A DNA stretch of 64,000 nt from assembly GCF_016735615.1 (NCBI RefSeq), contig NZ_JAERSF010000005.1:62001-126000 (forward strand), written 5' to 3'. Position 1 is the stretch's first letter. The number at the start of each line of letters is the position of its first letter. The notes below the pieces were generated by a model. That model worked only from the letters and a program-made list of their open reading frames with translations, had not been told where the DNA came from and made no database searches. The DNA is from Flavobacterium tagetis. Its GTDB lineage: Bacteria; Bacteroidota; Bacteroidia; Flavobacteriales; Flavobacteriaceae. Positions 52,704 through 60,385 of the stretch are shown one piece after another. The position numbers and the translations under genes are program-made.

Positions 52704-53582
52704 CTATAAAATTCGTTTTAAACCAGAAAACTCTTCACGATATTGACTTGGAGTACAATTTTTTGTTGCTTTAAAACTGCGATTGAAGTTCGCAATATTA
52801 TTAAAACCAGATTTAAAAGCCACTTCAGAAACACTCATATCTTTTTCTACCAGCCAACGCGCCGCATAACCAATACGAATGTCATTGATATAGTTAACAA
52901 AAGTTTTTCCAGTTCTCTTTTTAATGAATCGGTTAAAAGAAATTATCGACATACTCGCCACATTTGCCACATCTTCTAAAGTAATTTTTTCAGCAAAATG
53001 TTTTTGCACATATTCGTAAACCAATTTCATTTTATCATAATCATCAAAAGTGTCATAGTCTACCGTATAAGTCGAAAGCAAACGCTGATTTCTGGAATTG
53101 GCTAGATCATACAGTAAAGATGTAATCTCTAAAAAATAATCCATACCGTCCAACTTAGAAAGCCTTACAAGCCTTGGCATCAATTCTTCGGCTGTTTTTT
53201 TTGAAAAAAGAATTCCATGAATCGATCTATTAAACATATCTCGAATCGGATTCATGATACGTCTTGCAAGCAAAGATTCATGAAATAAATCGTTATGAAA
53301 TTGAATCGTAATTTCGTGTATTTTTTTATTTGTGCATTTATTCAACTCCCATCCATGATACAAATTCGGACCAATCAAAACCAATTCAACATTGTCAATC
53401 TCTTCGATATTATCTCCTACAACTCGCTTTACTCCCTTTCCATTTAGAATAAAATTAATTTCAAATTCCGGATGATAATGAACCGGAAAATCAAAATTGT
53501 CCTTTACGCGATCAAAGACCAAAAAGCTATCACTTGCCGCAAGCGGAGCAATTTCTCTATAAAAATTTTTCGTATTACTCAT
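52704..53582 (-). CDS. AraC family transcriptional regulator of the mannan locus
   Basis: 292 residues, soluble. N-terminal cupin-like sensor (about 20-110; FPVHYHPEFEINFILNGKG and VLIGPNLYHGWEL are its two cupin motifs) and C-terminal AraC DNA-binding domain (about 195-290) with two helix-turn-helix parts (TLEDVANVASMSIISFNRFIKK; SVSEVAFKSGFNNIANFNRSFK). It sits between the two arms of the PUL, divergent from GH26, so it probably activates both in response to a mannan-derived sugar bound in the cupin pocket (inference). There is no hybrid two-component or sigma/anti-sigma regulator nearby as in many other PULs. Confidence 0.88.
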   Translation of the reverse strand: MSNTKNFYREIAPLAASDSFLVFDRVKDNFDFPVHYHPEFEINFILNGKGVKRVVGDNIEEIDNVELVLIGPNLYHGWELNKCTNKKIHEITIQFHNDLFHESLLARRIMNPIRDMFNRSIHGILFSKKTAEELMPRLVRLSKLDGMDYFLEITSLLYDLANSRNQRLLSTYTVDYDTFDDYDKMKLVYEYVQKHFAEKITLEDVANVASMSIISFNRFIKKRTGKTFVNYINDIRIGYAARWLVEKDMSVSEVAFKSGFNNIANFNRSFKATKNCTPSQYREEFSGLKRIL

Positions 53583-53889
53583 ATTAAAAAGTATTTCTCA
53601 GGAAAGTATAATTCTAATTTTTGACTGCAATAATATGATATATAATTGATAAAATAATATTAATTACACGATATTCATCCAATTATCTTTGAAAAAATAA
53701 ATTATCATTTCTTTAAAAAGAGGTTTAATAATAAACATTAATCATTTTTTATTAAATAACTTTTTATAGTTTTAATAATTTTAGAGGTAAATCGGTAAAG
53801 AATTTTCGAGTAAATCATTCAATACATTTCAAAACCATAAAGCATTGTATCTTTAGCATTTAGCTCCATAAACAACTAACAATCCGACA
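53583..53889. promoter_or_regulatory. Divergent control region between the AraC and GH26 genes
   Basis: 307 bp. On the plus strand TATCTTTG at 53684-53691 is an exact -7 match but would leave a leader of about 190 nt. A nearer near-match TATCTTTA is at 53848-53855, 35 bp before the GH26 start. No -33 TTG at proper spacing for either. The rest is A/T-rich without a clear palindrome. Confidence 0.5.
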
Positions 53890-55026
53890 ATGAAAAACCA
53901 TTTTATCATCATTATAGCAAGCCTATTAATAGGTACTTCGTGCCAATCTCAGAAACAACCTAGTAATACAATTTTATCACTTTCAGATAAAAAAGCTACT
54001 TCAGAAACCAAAACTCTTTATAAAAACCTAAATACATTATCACAAAAAGGTTTTCTATTTGGACACCAAGATGATCTGGCTTACGGCGTAAAATGGAAAT
54101 ATGAAGATGGTAGAAGCGATGTAAAAGATGTAGCTGGCGATTATCCAGCTGTTTACGGCTGGGATATTGCAGGTTTAGAAAATGATAAACCAAACAATAT
54201 TGACGGTGTTCCTTTCGCTAAAATGAAACAATATATTATAGAGGCAAATGCCAGAGGCGGAATTTCAACCATAAGCTGGCATTTTGATAATCCTGCAACT
54301 GGAAAAGATGCTTGGAATAATGTTCCGAATTCTTTAAAAACAATTTTACCAGGCGCAGAAAATCATAAAAAATATACTTCTTGGTTAGATAAAGCTGCGA
54401 CTTTCTTCTTGTCATTAAAAGACAAAAACGGAAAAAACATTCCGATACTTTTTAGACCATTTCATGAGCTTACTGGCGGATGGTTTTGGTGGGGAAAAGG
54501 AAATTGCACGCCAGAAGAATTTAAAACAGCTTGGAAATTCACATTCGATTACCTTCAGAAAAAAGGCGTTCACAACTTGATTTATGTATACAATACAGGA
54601 AGTTTTGGCAGTGAAGCCGATTTCTTGGCCAATTATCCTGGAGATAATTATGCCGACATTTTAAGTTTTGACACTTACCAAAATAATGATGATCCAAATG
54701 GCGAAAAATTCATTAACGAAGTTCAAAAACAATTTAAAATCTTAAATGAAATCTGCAAACTGAAAAATAAACCAATGGCATTGGCCGAAGCAGGTTATGA
54801 AGCTGTCCCAGATCCAAAATGGTGGACAGGAACTTTATTAAAAGCCATTGGAGATTATAAGATTTCTTATGTCTTATTATGGAGAAACCACGGATGGCAG
54901 GAAAAAGAGCAAAAAATGCATTATTATGCCCCATTTTCAGGACAAGTGAGCGAGAAGGATTTTGTCGATTTTTATAACCTAGATAGAACTATATTTGAAA
55001 AAGACATTCAGAAAAAATTAAAATAA
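53890..55026 (+). CDS. GH26 endo-beta-1,4-mannanase, lipoprotein
   Basis: 378 residues. Lipobox IGTSC, Cys18. GH26 (clan A) barrel: GFLFGHQDDLAYG (54-66), acid/base Glu193 (RPFHELTGGWFWW) and nucleophile Glu300 (MALAEAGYE). Lipid anchoring places it at the outer membrane, facing outside or the periplasm. Cuts the mannan backbone to short oligosaccharides, in Bacteroidota typically mannobiose. First gene of the rightward operon. Confidence 0.93.
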   Translation: MKNHFIIIIASLLIGTSCQSQKQPSNTILSLSDKKATSETKTLYKNLNTLSQKGFLFGHQDDLAYGVKWKYEDGRSDVKDVAGDYPAVYGWDIAGLENDKPNNIDGVPFAKMKQYIIEANARGGISTISWHFDNPATGKDAWNNVPNSLKTILPGAENHKKYTSWLDKAATFFLSLKDKNGKNIPILFRPFHELTGGWFWWGKGNCTPEEFKTAWKFTFDYLQKKGVHNLIYVYNTGSFGSEADFLANYPGDNYADILSFDTYQNNDDPNGEKFINEVQKQFKILNEICKLKNKPMALAEAGYEAVPDPKWWTGTLLKAIGDYKISYVLLWRNHGWQEKEQKMHYYAPFSGQVSEKDFVDFYNLDRTIFEKDIQKKLK

Positions 55027-55063
55027 CTGCCCCAAAATAAATCACAATCTTAAAAAATAACCA

Positions 55064-56455
55064 ATGCACGACAAAATTAGTTTAAAAGAAAAAATCGGTT
55101 ACGGTCTTGGAGACGCTGCTTCATCTATGTTTTGGAAAATTTTCAGCATGTATCTTCTCTTTTTCTACACCGATGTTTTCGGATTAGCGCCTGCCGTAGT
55201 GGGAACCATGTTTTTAATTACTCGAATCTGGGATTCTTGCTTTGACCCAATTGTTGGAATTCTAGCGGACAGAACCAAAAGCAAATGGGGAAAATTCAGA
55301 CCTTATCTTCTTTGGGTTGCCATACCTTTTGCCGTGATTGGAGTTTTAACTTTCTACACACCTGATTTTGACGAAAAAGGAAAAATCATCTACGCTTATG
55401 TGACGTATTCGCTAATGATGATGATTTATTCTTTAATCAATGTTCCTTATGCTTCACTTTTGGGAGTTATGTCTTCTGATAGAAAAGAAAGAAACACACT
55501 TTCATCTTATCGAATGGTTTTTGCTTTCGGAGGAAGTTTATTGGCACTTTGGCTAATTGAACCTTTGGTAAATTATTTTGGCGGAAATCTAAACTCTAAA
55601 TCGGGCTGGTTGGCAACAATTGCCGTTTTCGGATTCATTACAACTATCTTTTTCTGGGCTTGTTTTGCATTCACCAAAGAAAGAATCAAACCAATCGCAG
55701 ACGAACAAAATAATCTAAAAGAGGATTTAAAAGATCTATGGAAAAATAAACCGTGGTGGATTCTACTTGGAGCTGGAATTGGAGCTTTAGTATTCAATTC
55801 TATTCGTGACGGAGCGGCTGTTTATTATTTTAAATATTATGTAAGCAGTTCTGTAAACTTTGATTTTTCGCTTTTTGGAACCGATTTTCACATGACTCCA
55901 ACCTCTATTTATTTGGTATTAGGACAAGCAGCAAACATTATTGGAGTAATCATTGCAACGCCAATTGCAAATAAAATTGGTAAAAAGAAAACCTTTTTTG
56001 GAGCGATGGCTTTAGCGGCAATCTTAAGCCTTATTTTCTATTTATTCGGAAAAGAAGATGTTTTCTTAATCATGAGCTTTCAAGTTTTAATTAGTATTTG
56101 TGCGGGTTGCATTTTCCCATTAATCTGGTCAATGTATGCCGACAGCGCCGATTATTCTGAATGGAAACAAGGCAGAAGAGCAACAGGATTGGTGTTTTCA
56201 GCTTCATCTATGTCACAAAAATTCGGTTGGACTATTGGCGGCGCAGGAGCAGGATGGCTTTTAGGTTATTTTGGTTTTCAGGCAAATGTTGAACAAACAG
56301 CAACAGCTCAAAACGGAATTCAATTAATGCTAAGCATACTGCCAGCAATTGCAGCAATAATATCAGTAGCTTTTATCGCATTCTACCCTTTATCAGAAGA
56401 AAAACTACAAATTATAGAACAGGATCTAAACGAAAAAAGAGATCAAAATCAATAA
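55064..56455 (+). CDS. GPH family (MFS_2) sugar:cation symporter
   Basis: 463 residues with twelve predicted membrane helices and the family start GYGLGDAASSMFWKIFSMYLLFFYTDVFGL (glycoside-pentoside-hexuronide symporters such as MelB), followed by IWDSCFDPIVGILADRTKSKWGKFRPYLLW, which has the cation-site Asp-x-x-x-Asp pattern. It imports manno-oligosaccharide (probably mannobiose) through the inner membrane with Na+ or H+, inferred from its place directly before GH130 and the epimerase, both of which act inside the cell. 28 bp gap to GH130. Confidence 0.92.
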   Translation: MHDKISLKEKIGYGLGDAASSMFWKIFSMYLLFFYTDVFGLAPAVVGTMFLITRIWDSCFDPIVGILADRTKSKWGKFRPYLLWVAIPFAVIGVLTFYTPDFDEKGKIIYAYVTYSLMMMIYSLINVPYASLLGVMSSDRKERNTLSSYRMVFAFGGSLLALWLIEPLVNYFGGNLNSKSGWLATIAVFGFITTIFFWACFAFTKERIKPIADEQNNLKEDLKDLWKNKPWWILLGAGIGALVFNSIRDGAAVYYFKYYVSSSVNFDFSLFGTDFHMTPTSIYLVLGQAANIIGVIIATPIANKIGKKKTFFGAMALAAILSLIFYLFGKEDVFLIMSFQVLISICAGCIFPLIWSMYADSADYSEWKQGRRATGLVFSASSMSQKFGWTIGGAGAGWLLGYFGFQANVEQTATAQNGIQLMLSILPAIAAIISVAFIAFYPLSEEKLQIIEQDLNEKRDQNQ

Positions 56456-56482
56456 AATTTATATCTACAGAAATCAATTTAT

Positions 56483-57673
56483 ATGACAACAATAACATCT
56501 TCGCCGACCTTTCAAGAAAGAAAATCGGCATTAGAAAATGAACATAAAGCACTCTTAGAACTTAAAAACTCTCCGGTAGAAACAGCTGGAAATGGTATTT
56601 ACGAGCGCTATAAAAACCCTGTTGTGACTGCAGCACACGCTCCGTTAAACTGGCGTTTTGATTTTAACGAAAAAACAAATCCTTTTCTACAGGAAAGAAT
56701 TGGCATCAATGCTGCTTTTAACGCGGGAGCAATGAAATGGAACGGCAAATACCTTTTAGCTGTTCGCGTAGAAGGAATCGACAGAAAATCGTTTTTTGCG
56801 ATTGCCGAAAGTCCGAACGGAATTGACAATTTCAAATTTTGGGACAAACCTTGTGTGATTCCGCAAACAGCAGATCCAGATACAAACGTATATGACATGC
56901 GTCTGATCAATCACGAAGATGGTTATGTTTACGGAATTTTCTGCACCGAAAGAAAAGATCCAAAAGCTCCAAAAGGAGATACTAGTTCGGCTGTAGCCAA
57001 TGCAGGAATTGTACGTTCTAAAGATTTAATAAACTGGGAAAGACTTCCAGATCTAATCTCGAATACAGGACAACAGCGAAATGTGGTATTACACCCAAAG
57101 TTCGTAAACGGAAAATATGCTTTATACACACGCCCGCAAGATGGTTTTATCGATGTTGGTTCTGGAGGCGGAATTGGTTTAGGTTATGTTGAAGACATGA
57201 AAAATCCAGTTGTGAAAGATGAAAAAATCATTTTTGGCAAACAATATCATACCATTTACGAATTGAAAAATGGTTTGGGTCCAGCGCCAATTAAAACTTC
57301 AAAAGGTTGGTTGCATCTAGCACATGGAGTTCGCAACACCGCTGCTGGGTTACGTTATACTTTGTATATGTTTATGACTGATTTGAATGATATTTCGAAA
57401 GTAACACACGTTCCGGCTGGGCATTTTATGGGGCCAGAAGGAATTGAAAGAGTTGGAGACGTTTCGAATGTTTTATTCTCTAACGGATGGATTGAAGACG
57501 AAGACGGAACTGTTTACATTTATTATGCTTCATCAGATACTAGAATGCACGTAGCCGTTTCAACCGTAGACAAATTGGTCGATTACGTAATCAATACTCC
57601 TGCAGACACTTTTATTTCTTCGGGATCTGTACAGACTATCATTAATCAAATTGAAAAAAATAACGCAATTTAA
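56483..57673 (+). CDS. GH130 4-O-beta-D-mannosyl-D-glucose phosphorylase
   Basis: 396 residues without signal peptide, cytoplasmic; length and sequence fit GH130 subfamily 1. Five-bladed propeller: NPVVTAAHAPLNWRFDFN (45-62), PDTNVYDMRL (132-141, with the candidate general acid Asp131 just before it), RNVVLHPKFVNGKYALYTRPQDG and AGHFMGPEGIERVGDVSNV. The enzyme uses phosphate to split Man-beta-1,4-Glc into mannose-1-phosphate and glucose. The next gene encodes the epimerase that makes its substrate; known from Bacteroides fragilis and Ruminococcus. 6 bp gap to the epimerase gene. Confidence 0.92.
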   Translation: MTTITSSPTFQERKSALENEHKALLELKNSPVETAGNGIYERYKNPVVTAAHAPLNWRFDFNEKTNPFLQERIGINAAFNAGAMKWNGKYLLAVRVEGIDRKSFFAIAESPNGIDNFKFWDKPCVIPQTADPDTNVYDMRLINHEDGYVYGIFCTERKDPKAPKGDTSSAVANAGIVRSKDLINWERLPDLISNTGQQRNVVLHPKFVNGKYALYTRPQDGFIDVGSGGGIGLGYVEDMKNPVVKDEKIIFGKQYHTIYELKNGLGPAPIKTSKGWLHLAHGVRNTAAGLRYTLYMFMTDLNDISKVTHVPAGHFMGPEGIERVGDVSNVLFSNGWIEDEDGTVYIYYASSDTRMHVAVSTVDKLVDYVINTPADTFISSGSVQTIINQIEKNNAI

Positions 57674-57679
57674 AATATC

Positions 57680-58870
57680 GTGTCATTACAATTAAAGCTT
57701 TTAAAATCAGAGTTAACTGCAGAACTAGATTCTATTCTCAACTACTGGTCAAAACGAACGGTAGATGAGAAAAACGGCGGTTTTGTGGGGCAAATTGATT
57801 TTAACGATCATCTGATTGCCAATGCAGAAAAAGGTTCGGTTTTAAATGCCCGAATTCTTTGGACGTTTTCAGCCAGTTACAAAACCACAAACAACGAAAA
57901 CCACAAAAAACTGGCAGAAAGAGCATTTGAATTTCTTACAGCTTATTTTTATGACAATGAATTTGGAGGTCTTTTTTGGAGCATAAATGAGGATAAAACT
58001 CCAAAAGACACCAAAAATCAGATTTATGCTTTAGCCTTTGCGATTTACGGATTGTCTGAATATTATTCGATTTCAAATGAAGAAAGAGCTTTAGAAATTG
58101 CTAAGAAACTATACCTGAAAATTGAGGAACATAGTTACGATCCTATAAACAAAGGTTATTTTGAAGCTTTCACAAGAGATTGGCAACCCATTGAAGATTT
58201 GCGTTTGAGCGAAAAAGATGCCAACGAAAAGAAAACCATGAATACGCATCTTCACATTATTGAAGGTTATACGAATTTATATAAAGTCTGGAAAGATGAA
58301 AAACTACTTGCTACAATAATCGAATTATTAGAGACAATCGAAAAATATTTCATCAATACGAAAACAGGTCATTTGCGTTTGTTTTTTGACGAAAACTGGA
58401 ACGAAAAGCCAGATGTCATTTCATTCGGACATGATATTGAAGCAGCTTGGCTTTTGCAGCAATGTGCTGAAATTTCAGAAAATAAAATTTTGATTGCCAA
58501 CTATAAAAAACATGCTATTCAGATTGCCGAAGTAACCAAAGAAGGTTTAGATTCAGACGGTGGTTTATGGTACGAATTTGATCCAGAAAAAGATGAGCTT
58601 ATAGCCGAAAAACATTGGTGGCCACAAGCCGAAGCCTTAATTGGTTTTTACAACGCTTATCAATTAACTGAAAAAGAAGAATATCTGGATATTGTTTACA
58701 AAATCTGGAAATTCATAAAAAAACACATGATCGACCACAAAAACGGAGAATGGTTTTGGGGCGTTTATGACGATTATTACACAATGAAAAAAGATAAAGC
58801 TGGATTCTGGAAATGTCCCTATCATAATAGTCGCGCTTGTCTGGAGCTTATCCATCGAATTGAAAACTAA
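57680..58870 (+). CDS. AGE family mannobiose/cellobiose 2-epimerase
   Basis: 396 residues from a GTG start at 57680 (6 bp after the GH130 stop; the first ATG is far inside). Alpha/alpha six-barrel with the family's catalytic histidines in NTHLHIIEGY (His190/His192), FGHDIEAAWLL (His251), EKHWWPQAE (His312) and KCPYHNSR (His382). Cytoplasmic. Converts the reducing-end mannose of beta-1,4-mannobiose into glucose, giving mannosyl-glucose for GH130; cellobiose may also be a substrate. Listed alternative: N-acylglucosamine 2-epimerase, unlikely in this place. Confidence 0.9.
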   Translation: MSLQLKLLKSELTAELDSILNYWSKRTVDEKNGGFVGQIDFNDHLIANAEKGSVLNARILWTFSASYKTTNNENHKKLAERAFEFLTAYFYDNEFGGLFWSINEDKTPKDTKNQIYALAFAIYGLSEYYSISNEERALEIAKKLYLKIEEHSYDPINKGYFEAFTRDWQPIEDLRLSEKDANEKKTMNTHLHIIEGYTNLYKVWKDEKLLATIIELLETIEKYFINTKTGHLRLFFDENWNEKPDVISFGHDIEAAWLLQQCAEISENKILIANYKKHAIQIAEVTKEGLDSDGGLWYEFDPEKDELIAEKHWWPQAEALIGFYNAYQLTEKEEYLDIVYKIWKFIKKHMIDHKNGEWFWGVYDDYYTMKKDKAGFWKCPYHNSRACLELIHRIEN

Positions 58871-58904
58871 GGTTTCAGATAAAAATCAAAACGTCTTGAA
58901 GAAC

Positions 58905-58985
58905 GTAAAGCCCTAGCCCCGATAGAAGCGACATCCTTTTATGGTGGGGTTCACCATAAAAGATACAGCGGATAGCGGGATTAGC
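58905..58985. repeat. Structured repeat (TAGCCCCGAT...CGGGATTAGCTCC)
   Basis: About 80 bp between the epimerase and GH5_7 genes. Perfect inner hairpin of ten pairs around TTTTATGGTG-GGGTT-CACCATAAAA (about 58937-58961), weaker outer pairing of CCCTAGCCCCG with CGGGATTAGC. High GC for this genome. I recall similar elements in other Flavobacterium intergenic regions, but cannot check it here. Confidence 0.65.
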
Positions 58986-59002
58986 TCCTTAAAATATAAA
59001 TT

Positions 59003-60292
59003 ATGAAAAAAAGATTTTTTAAAACCCTTTCAGTAGCCTTGATTTTTACTGCAATTACTTGTCAGGCACAGGAAAAAATTACGGTAAAAGGAAATGAATT
59101 TTACAAAGGTGATAAACCGTACGCTTACATTGGAACCAATTATTGGTACGGAAGCATGCTCGCTTCTAAAAAAATAGGCGATCGTAAAAGGCTTTTACGC
59201 GAGTTGGATTTAATGAAGAAAAATGGAATCGATAATTTACGGGTTTTAGTTGGCGCTGATGGCGGGAAATACGATTTTACAGTTCGTCCGGCATTGCAAT
59301 ATGAACAAGGAAAATACGACGAAGATTTATTGGACGGATTGGATTTTCTAATTAGCGAAATGAGCAAACGCGGTATGTATGCCGTTTTATATCTGACTAA
59401 TAACTGGGAATGGTCTGGCGGAATGTCGCAATATTTAGAATGGAATGGCAAAGGTCCAGTTCCGGTTCCGAATATTCCGCCGAATACTTGGCCACAGTTT
59501 ATGTCTTATACAGAACAATTTCACAGCTGTGAGTCTTGTATGGAGGCTTTAAACAATCATGTGAAGTTTATTATTGGAAGAACAAATGCGTATTCTAAAA
59601 AGAAATATAACGAAGACAATACGATTATGTCATGGCAAGTTGGAAACGAACCTAGACTTTTTACGGTAGAAAATGAAGCAAAATTCACTAAATGGCTGAA
59701 TAATATTGTGGATTTGATTGACAGTTTAGACAAAAACCATTTGGTTTCTACAGGTTCTGAAGGAAAAAATAGTTCGAATGACAGCATGGAAATCTTCGAA
59801 AGAACACATCAAAATCCGAATATCGATTATTTGACGATGCATATTTGGCCAAAAAACTGGAATTGGTTTAAAGCTGATAATGCTGAAGCGACATTTCCAA
59901 AAACAGTTGAAAACGCCGGAAAATATATTGATGATCATATAAAAGTTGCCAACAATCTGAAAAGGCCTATAATTATTGAAGAATTTGGTCTTCCGAGAGA
60001 AAACGAAAATCTGAATGCTGGATCTTCTTCTGTTTACAGAGATAAATTTTACAGTTATATTTTTGGAAGAGTTGCAGAAAGCGTTAAAAGTGGCGGTCCA
60101 TTGCAAGCTGCCAATTTCTGGGGATATGGTGGTGAAGGAAAAGCAATTCATCCGGACGGAAAATGGAATCCAGGAGAACCTTTTACAACAGATCCTCCGC
60201 AAGAACCGCAAGGTTTAAATTCAGTTTTTAATGGAGACAAATCAACATTAGAAATTGTGAAAAAATACAATTCAGAATTAAAGAAAAAGTAA
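59003..60292 (+). CDS. GH5 subfamily 7 endo-beta-1,4-mannanase
   Basis: 429 residues. Signal peptide at the start, AITCQAQ at 17-23: it could be a lipoprotein (Cys20) or be cut after AQ. GH5_7 barrel: YAYIGTNYWYGSMLA, LRVLVGADGG, acid/base Glu216 (QVGNEPR) and nucleophile Glu327 (IIEEFGLPR). MHIWPKNW and the TEQFHSCESCM loop with paired cysteines are typical of fungal and bacterial mannanases of this subfamily. Second endo-mannanase of the locus beside GH26, likely acting on different fragments or in a different compartment. Confidence 0.93.
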   Translation: MKKRFFKTLSVALIFTAITCQAQEKITVKGNEFYKGDKPYAYIGTNYWYGSMLASKKIGDRKRLLRELDLMKKNGIDNLRVLVGADGGKYDFTVRPALQYEQGKYDEDLLDGLDFLISEMSKRGMYAVLYLTNNWEWSGGMSQYLEWNGKGPVPVPNIPPNTWPQFMSYTEQFHSCESCMEALNNHVKFIIGRTNAYSKKKYNEDNTIMSWQVGNEPRLFTVENEAKFTKWLNNIVDLIDSLDKNHLVSTGSEGKNSSNDSMEIFERTHQNPNIDYLTMHIWPKNWNWFKADNAEATFPKTVENAGKYIDDHIKVANNLKRPIIIEEFGLPRENENLNAGSSSVYRDKFYSYIFGRVAESVKSGGPLQAANFWGYGGEGKAIHPDGKWNPGEPFTTDPPQEPQGLNSVFNGDKSTLEIVKKYNSELKKK

Positions 60293-60304
60293 AGTTAATT
60301 TTCC

Positions 60305-60369
60305 ACCATATAAGTTATATAAGTTCATTTAAAAGTTTGACTAAACTGAACTTATATAACTTATATGGT
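60305..60369. repeat. Perfect 23 bp inverted repeat with doubled ATATAAGTT word
   Basis: Arms 60305-60327 and 60347-60369 are exact inverse copies. Within each arm ATATAAGTT occurs twice in tandem. Between GH5_7 and GH97 inside the rightward operon. Confidence 0.85.
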
Positions 60370-60385
60370 TTAAAAAAATATCCCG

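Noticed and set aside
57680-58870. Sialic-acid pathway N-acylglucosamine 2-epimerase
   Set aside because: Same AGE family, but no sialic-acid genes are near, and the position directly after GH130 in a mannan operon supports the mannobiose/cellobiose type.
59726-60211. 161-codon minus-strand frame opposite GH5_7
   Set aside because: Antisense shadow of a well-supported GH5_7 gene with intact catalytic residues.
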